NCBI GenBank assembly: GCA_025929655.1
Contig: JAICPV010000034.1
Coordinates: 1-10,727, forward strand
Length of the DNA stretch: 10,727 nt
Source of the DNA: Pyrinomonadaceae bacterium
GTDB taxonomy: Bacteria; Acidobacteriota; Blastocatellia; Pyrinomonadales; Pyrinomonadaceae
Reading direction: 5' to 3'
Position numbers and translations under genes: made by a program. Positions 7,533-10,727 of this stretch are shown here, in pieces (within the stretch, counting starts at the first letter, position 1; each line of letters opens with the position of its first letter). The notes beneath the pieces are model-generated. The model did not search any database. It saw only the letters and a list, made by a program, of their open reading frames with translations, and had not been told where the DNA came from.

Positions 7533-7543
7533 TATAGCGAATT

Positions 7544-8167
7544 ATGGAAGAAGTAGAGATCCGTTTTGATGAGGGCCGCGAGGGCGTCGTTCCGGTGGGG
7601 ACGTACCTGATCGACGCCGCGAAGCGAATGGGCGCGGCTTCTTCATTCGACTGTGAGGAAGACGGCGGGCACGAATGCAAGTTCGCGATAAACGAAGGGG
7701 CCGAACTGCTTTCGGACCAAACTGAAGAGGAGAAAGCCCAATTGACGGCTGAGGATCGCAAGCAAAACAAACGTCTCGCATGTTACGTAAAGATCGAAAA
7801 GCCAGGAGTAATATCGGCGATGGTAGAAAAGAAAAAAGAAGAAGCAAAGGCCAAGAAGGAAAGCGAGGATCGGGAGGAAGCGTATAAGAAAGAATTCAGC
7901 GAGCTTCCCTTGGAAAAGAAGATTGCGAATTTGATGGAACTTGAAGCGATCGCCCTTGGCGAAACTTTCGCTTTCGTGATCAATTCACCGTTCAAGGTCT
8001 TTGAAAAGATCGGAGACGTGATGGCCGAATTCGGCTTCAAGAAAGAGGAGGATCAAAAGCGTCAGTCTCGGCCCGCCGAATCTTCGAATGGAAAGGATGG
8101 ACGGGGCGTCGGGAAGAAAAAGGCGTCCGCAAAGGAAAAAACAACCGGCGATCAGCCGGAGGCGTAA
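7544..8167 (+). CDS. 2Fe-2S ferredoxin-like protein with altered cluster motif and helical extension
   Basis: A 207-residue soluble protein. Residues 1-85 follow the beta-grasp 2Fe-2S ferredoxin pattern: VPVGTYLIDAAKRMG, a cysteine loop, a hydrophobic strand with INEGAELLS, and RLACYVKI carrying the last ligand, C80. The loop has C37, then H43 and C45, so one usual cysteine is absent: the family's C-x5-C-x2-C becomes C-x5-H-x1-C. Cluster binding is therefore uncertain; a Cys3/His site is possible. Residues ~93-125 are a highly charged Lys/Glu helix. Residues 120-165 (LPLEKKIANLMELEAIALGETFAFVINSPFKVF region) are a helical segment I do not recognise, and the last 40 residues are a Lys-rich disordered tail. 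The gene lies 11 bases after the Fur-family stop, without a Shine-Dalgarno sequence, and may share its transcript. Electron carrier, scaffold or Fe-S sensor are all possible. Confidence 0.8.
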   Translation: MEEVEIRFDEGREGVVPVGTYLIDAAKRMGAASSFDCEEDGGHECKFAINEGAELLSDQTEEEKAQLTAEDRKQNKRLACYVKIEKPGVISAMVEKKKEEAKAKKESEDREEAYKKEFSELPLEKKIANLMELEAIALGETFAFVINSPFKVFEKIGDVMAEFGFKKEEDQKRQSRPAESSNGKDGRGVGKKKASAKEKTTGDQPEA

Positions 8168-8182
8168 CAGGTCCAATCTATT

Positions 8183-9028
8183 GTGCACGAGCCCAGCGAA
8201 CACACTAGCCTTTCCAAAACTGTCCGAAACAAAGGGCAGTATCTGCTGGCGCTCGGGGTCGTGGCATCGCTTTTGGTCGTCGTAAACATACCGATCTTTA
8301 TAGTTTTCTTTTTCGGTGTATTCGCCTATTTCATGGCGAAAATGTTCTCCGCAGGCAGCAAGATGAGGACGCGTTCTATCTTCGAGTTTTACCTATCCGC
8401 ACACGAGATCCTTCGGGGCGATGTTCGGCATTGGTACGGATTCGAAATAAACGAGGCGATCACGCGGGGCGAGCGGATCGTAAAGGAAATGCGAAACGCG
8501 CCGCCGCTTGTTCATTACGCTCTTGGGGCGCTTTATCACAAGGTCGGCGATCATTCCGCAGCGGTTCGCCATCTTTCGTTTGTCGCCGAAAATCCGGAAT
8601 CGTTCGAAAGCTCCGTAGTGTATCCCTCTGTCGAACTTCGTAATTATGTGAGCGTTCTTCGAAAGATCGAGCGTGAACCCGCCGAGGCTCCGATGACCTC
8701 CGCCGCCGTTCGGGCGCTCGAACGCGGCCGCAAGCTGAAAACCGACGCGCTGCTTGCCGATAGCCGGACGACGCTTGAACGTTCGAAGCCTGAGGCGGCC
8801 GATGCGAAGGCCTTATCCGGCGGCAACCCGGAACAGAGCTCTGTTGATGAAGCGCCTGCTAAGACACCGGAATCGGTAAACGGAACCGAGGACTCAATTA
8901 GGCAGAAACCTCAGAGCGTCACGTCTTTCCACGAAAGGCCCCCGTCACGAAAGAACGGTAAGGAAGAAACTCCGCGAAAACCGATAGTCGAAGTATTACA
9001 CGACATCTACGACCGAAACGTCCAATAG
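8183..9028 (+). CDS. Membrane-anchored TPR-like protein of unknown function
   Basis: A 281-residue protein starting at GTG, 15 bases after the ferredoxin-like stop; there is no other good start and no clear ribosome binding site. Residues ~20-55 are strongly hydrophobic (LLALGVVASLLVVV, then IPIFIVFFFGVFAYFMA) and probably form a two-helix membrane hairpin. Residues ~65-165 are helical with a TPR-like pair (PPLVHYALGALYHKVGDHSAAVRHL near 107-131). Residues 170-265 are a low-complexity, probably disordered linker, and the protein ends in a short amphipathic helix (PIVEVLHDIYDRN) that looks like a docking peptide. I do not recognise a family. The hairpin implies both long ends face the same side, probably the cytoplasm, where the TPR could bind a partner. 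It converges on the channel gene with only 5 bases between stops and no terminator hairpin. Confidence 0.82.
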   Translation: MHEPSEHTSLSKTVRNKGQYLLALGVVASLLVVVNIPIFIVFFFGVFAYFMAKMFSAGSKMRTRSIFEFYLSAHEILRGDVRHWYGFEINEAITRGERIVKEMRNAPPLVHYALGALYHKVGDHSAAVRHLSFVAENPESFESSVVYPSVELRNYVSVLRKIEREPAEAPMTSAAVRALERGRKLKTDALLADSRTTLERSKPEAADAKALSGGNPEQSSVDEAPAKTPESVNGTEDSIRQKPQSVTSFHERPPSRKNGKEETPRKPIVEVLHDIYDRNVQ

Positions 9029-9033
9029 ACCCG

Positions 9034-10548
9034 TCACTTTATTCCGAAGAACCGCCTTATCGATCCGAGCACGCTTCGATTTGCGGCCGGCTTTGCCAGG
9101 TCCTCTTCGGGCATTTGTTCCTGCAACAGCAGCTTTCGCTCCTCGATGATCTCGCACACCGATGTCATAAGCTCTGGATTCGCTTCGAAGATCGGCCTCA
9201 ACGCCCCTTTACGTATTTCCAGGACATCTACCTCATCTTCCGCAACTACGGTCGCCGAGCGCGGTTCGCCCGTTAGCAGGCTCATTTCACCAAAGAAGTC
9301 GTTCGGGCCGAGACGGTTAATGACCTTTTGGCCGTTCTGATCCGGTATCTGGACTTTCACATTCCCGCGAACTACGATGAACATCGACCGGCCTTCCTGG
9401 CCCTTTCGCACGATGGCTTCGCCCGGTGCAAAAATGCGCTTTACCGAGGCTCGCGAAAGTTTTTCGATCTCCTCTTCCGAAAGCGGAGCGAAGACCGGTA
9501 CGCTGCTCAAGTGTTCCGCAAACGCGTTAGCTCGTTCGTCGCTGGAAACTACCGGTCTTTCCGCCTCCATGTGAACGCTCATCGACGGGTGCGAAAAACT
9601 CAGCCCCTCGCGTTCGAATGCGTACCAGATTCGCTGGCGGATCAGAGCATCGGTGTCGTTGAACTTTTCGTAGTTCTCGATCCAGTATTTTACTTCCCAT
9701 TCCAGTCCGCCTTCCCCCAGGTTTCGAATCCTTACGACCGGCCGCACACGGTTCGAAACATTTTCAACGTGGCGCACGGTTTCCCGCACCAATTGCGCGA
9801 CCTTCGACGGCGAAACATTGTAAATGGAGCTGAAATGCACGACGCGAGCGTTCAAATTGCCGCGCGGAGCGACCTCGATAGTTTCCCGCCCCAAAACAGC
9901 ATTGCTGATGATCAGAAGTTTGCTCTGAAAGGTGCGGATCTTCACGCCGCGCCAGGAGACACTCTCGACGACGCCCGTGCCGCGATTGGAGATGCTGACG
10001 ACATCTCCGACCTGGAACGGCTGATCGGCCTGTAACGCGATCCCGGCGAAAAGATTTCCTAGTGTGTCCTGCAGCGCCAGGCCGACCACGATGCCGATGA
10101 TAGTCGACCCAGTAAAAAGCGGTGCGAGCTGGACGCCCGGATACTGCGATTGAAAAATTATGAAGAAAGCGACTATGTAGATGATGATGGAGAGGACCGT
10201 GCGCAGCAGCGATGCGATCTCGGATGGTCCGCTTTTCCGAAGGGCGGTCGAGAAGATCAAGTATCCGACGAAACGGACCACCGATATCACCAGCGTCATC
10301 CACAAAAGGATCTTTATGATGTGGAAGATATTGACGGCCAGGTCGTAGAAGGTCTGCACCATCATACCGGGCTGCGCTCCTTCCGGGGATATAAGCCGTC
10401 CTTCCGGATTTAGGGCTAGCCCCAGTTGGTTCAGCACATAAGCGCTCAAGAGGTCTTCTATGAAAGGGACGGTTATGGCAAGGATCGTGATAACGCCCGC
10501 AAAGATCAGGAAGAAGAAGGTTTTACGTTGTAAACCGGAATCTGGCAT
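9034..10548 (-). CDS. MscS-family mechanosensitive channel with C-terminal cyclic-nucleotide-binding domain
   Basis: A 504-residue inner-membrane protein. Hydrophobic segments lie near 11-29, 70-100 and 112-135, followed by the pore-lining helix and signature (~143-172, GSTIIGIVVGLALQDTLGNLFAG). The MscS beta domain follows (QPFQVGDVVSI at 176-186, WRGVKIRT at 199-206, IISNAVLGRETI at 213-224), and the alpha/beta cytoplasmic cage domain extends to about 330. Residues ~350-470 form a cNMP-binding domain with the phosphate-binding cassette FFGEMSLLTGEPRSATVV (418-435), including E421 and R430, the residues that contact cyclic nucleotide phosphate and ribose in this fold. Known bacterial relatives (bCNG type) are gated by cyclic nucleotide and often respond poorly to tension. 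The gene starts 9 bases after the NRAMP stop, so the two are probably co-transcribed. There is no Shine-Dalgarno sequence, which suggests coupling to upstream translation. Confidence 0.95.
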   Translation of the reverse strand: MPDSGLQRKTFFFLIFAGVITILAITVPFIEDLLSAYVLNQLGLALNPEGRLISPEGAQPGMMVQTFYDLAVNIFHIIKILLWMTLVISVVRFVGYLIFSTALRKSGPSEIASLLRTVLSIIIYIVAFFIIFQSQYPGVQLAPLFTGSTIIGIVVGLALQDTLGNLFAGIALQADQPFQVGDVVSISNRGTGVVESVSWRGVKIRTFQSKLLIISNAVLGRETIEVAPRGNLNARVVHFSSIYNVSPSKVAQLVRETVRHVENVSNRVRPVVRIRNLGEGGLEWEVKYWIENYEKFNDTDALIRQRIWYAFEREGLSFSHPSMSVHMEAERPVVSSDERANAFAEHLSSVPVFAPLSEEEIEKLSRASVKRIFAPGEAIVRKGQEGRSMFIVVRGNVKVQIPDQNGQKVINRLGPNDFFGEMSLLTGEPRSATVVAEDEVDVLEIRKGALRPIFEANPELMTSVCEIIEERKLLLQEQMPEEDLAKPAANRSVLGSIRRFFGIK

Positions 10549-10557
10549 ACGAAACCG

Positions 10558-10727
10558 CTAAAACATACCAACTATTGTTTTTCCAATCAATGTCAAAGAA
10601 AGAACGGAAACTACCGCGGCGATAAGGAATGCGACAAGATTCAGCGCCCGATGATTCTTGTACTCGCCCATGATGGTTTCATCGTTGGCGAGCTTCAGGA
10701 TCGCGAACAAGAGTATCGGCAGCAGCA
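10558..10727 (-). CDS. NRAMP-family divalent metal transporter, C-terminal end (partial)
   Basis: On the - strand, 55 codons are open from the right edge to a TAG at 10558-10560. The peptide has two hydrophobic segments separated by KLANDETIMGEYKNHRALN, which matches the conserved segment between the last transmembrane helices of NRAMP/MntH proteins (Asn-Asp, Met-Gly and Asn-x-Arg spacing). The family imports Mn2+ or Fe2+ with protons across the inner membrane. The metal-binding residues (DPGN and the A/M motif) lie outside the window, so substrate cannot be judged. Its stop sits 9 bases before the MscS-type channel gene, suggesting one operon with the transporter first. Confidence 0.8.
   Translation of the reverse strand, partial: LLPILLFAILKLANDETIMGEYKNHRALNLVAFLIAAVVSVLSLTLIGKTIVGMF

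Noticed and set aside
7530..7535. TAGTAT as a -10 box for the ferredoxin-like gene, overlapping the Fur-family stop
   Set aside because: The match is weak, it lacks a TG extension or -35, and the 11-base gap is equally explained by read-through from the Fur-family gene.
9328..10035. A 235-codon open frame on + opposite the channel gene
   Set aside because: The opposite strand carries clear MscS and cNMP-binding motifs throughout; this frame has none.

Overview
The window reads as ordinary chromosomal DNA from a Gram-negative-type, moderately GC-rich bacterium. A BamD-like outer-membrane assembly factor and an exported M48 protease imply an outer membrane. The mix of genes (BamD with a long coiled-coil N terminus, DUF2520 protein, Fur, an unusual ferredoxin-like protein, an MscS channel with a cyclic-nucleotide-binding domain) and the scarcity of Shine-Dalgarno sequences would fit an acidobacterium such as Blastocatellia/Pyrinomonadaceae. 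That placement is inference from gene content only. I see no insertion sequence, prophage, integrase, tRNA, rRNA or CRISPR array.

Layout: (1) 1-2671 holds a left-truncated bamD-like gene (+) converging on an exported M48 metalloprotease gene (-), separated by a perfect 10-bp hairpin that can terminate both. (2) A divergent promoter region (2624-2848) separates the protease from a 1063-residue P-loop protein (2849-6040, +) resembling the BrxC/PglY (DUF6079-type) ATPases of BREX phage defence, with no other BREX gene visible. (3) From 6105 to 9028 four genes lie head to tail on +: a DUF2520 Rossmann protein, a Fur-family metalloregulator, a 2Fe-2S ferredoxin-like protein with an altered cluster motif, and a membrane-anchored TPR-like protein of unknown function. 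(4) On the - strand, the C terminus of an NRAMP metal transporter (running off the right edge) is followed after 9 bp by an MscS-type channel carrying a C-terminal cyclic-nucleotide-binding domain.

Two themes emerge. The left end concerns outer-membrane biogenesis and its quality control. The right half leans towards metal handling: Fur, an Fe-S-type protein and an NRAMP transporter. Several + strand genes lack a Shine-Dalgarno sequence and have an extended -10 box very close to the start codon, so short or leaderless transcripts are likely. The strongest candidates for something undescribed are the solitary BrxC/PglY-like ATPase with a non-canonical Walker B, and the ferredoxin-like protein with C-x5-H-x-C in place of C-x5-C-x2-C.
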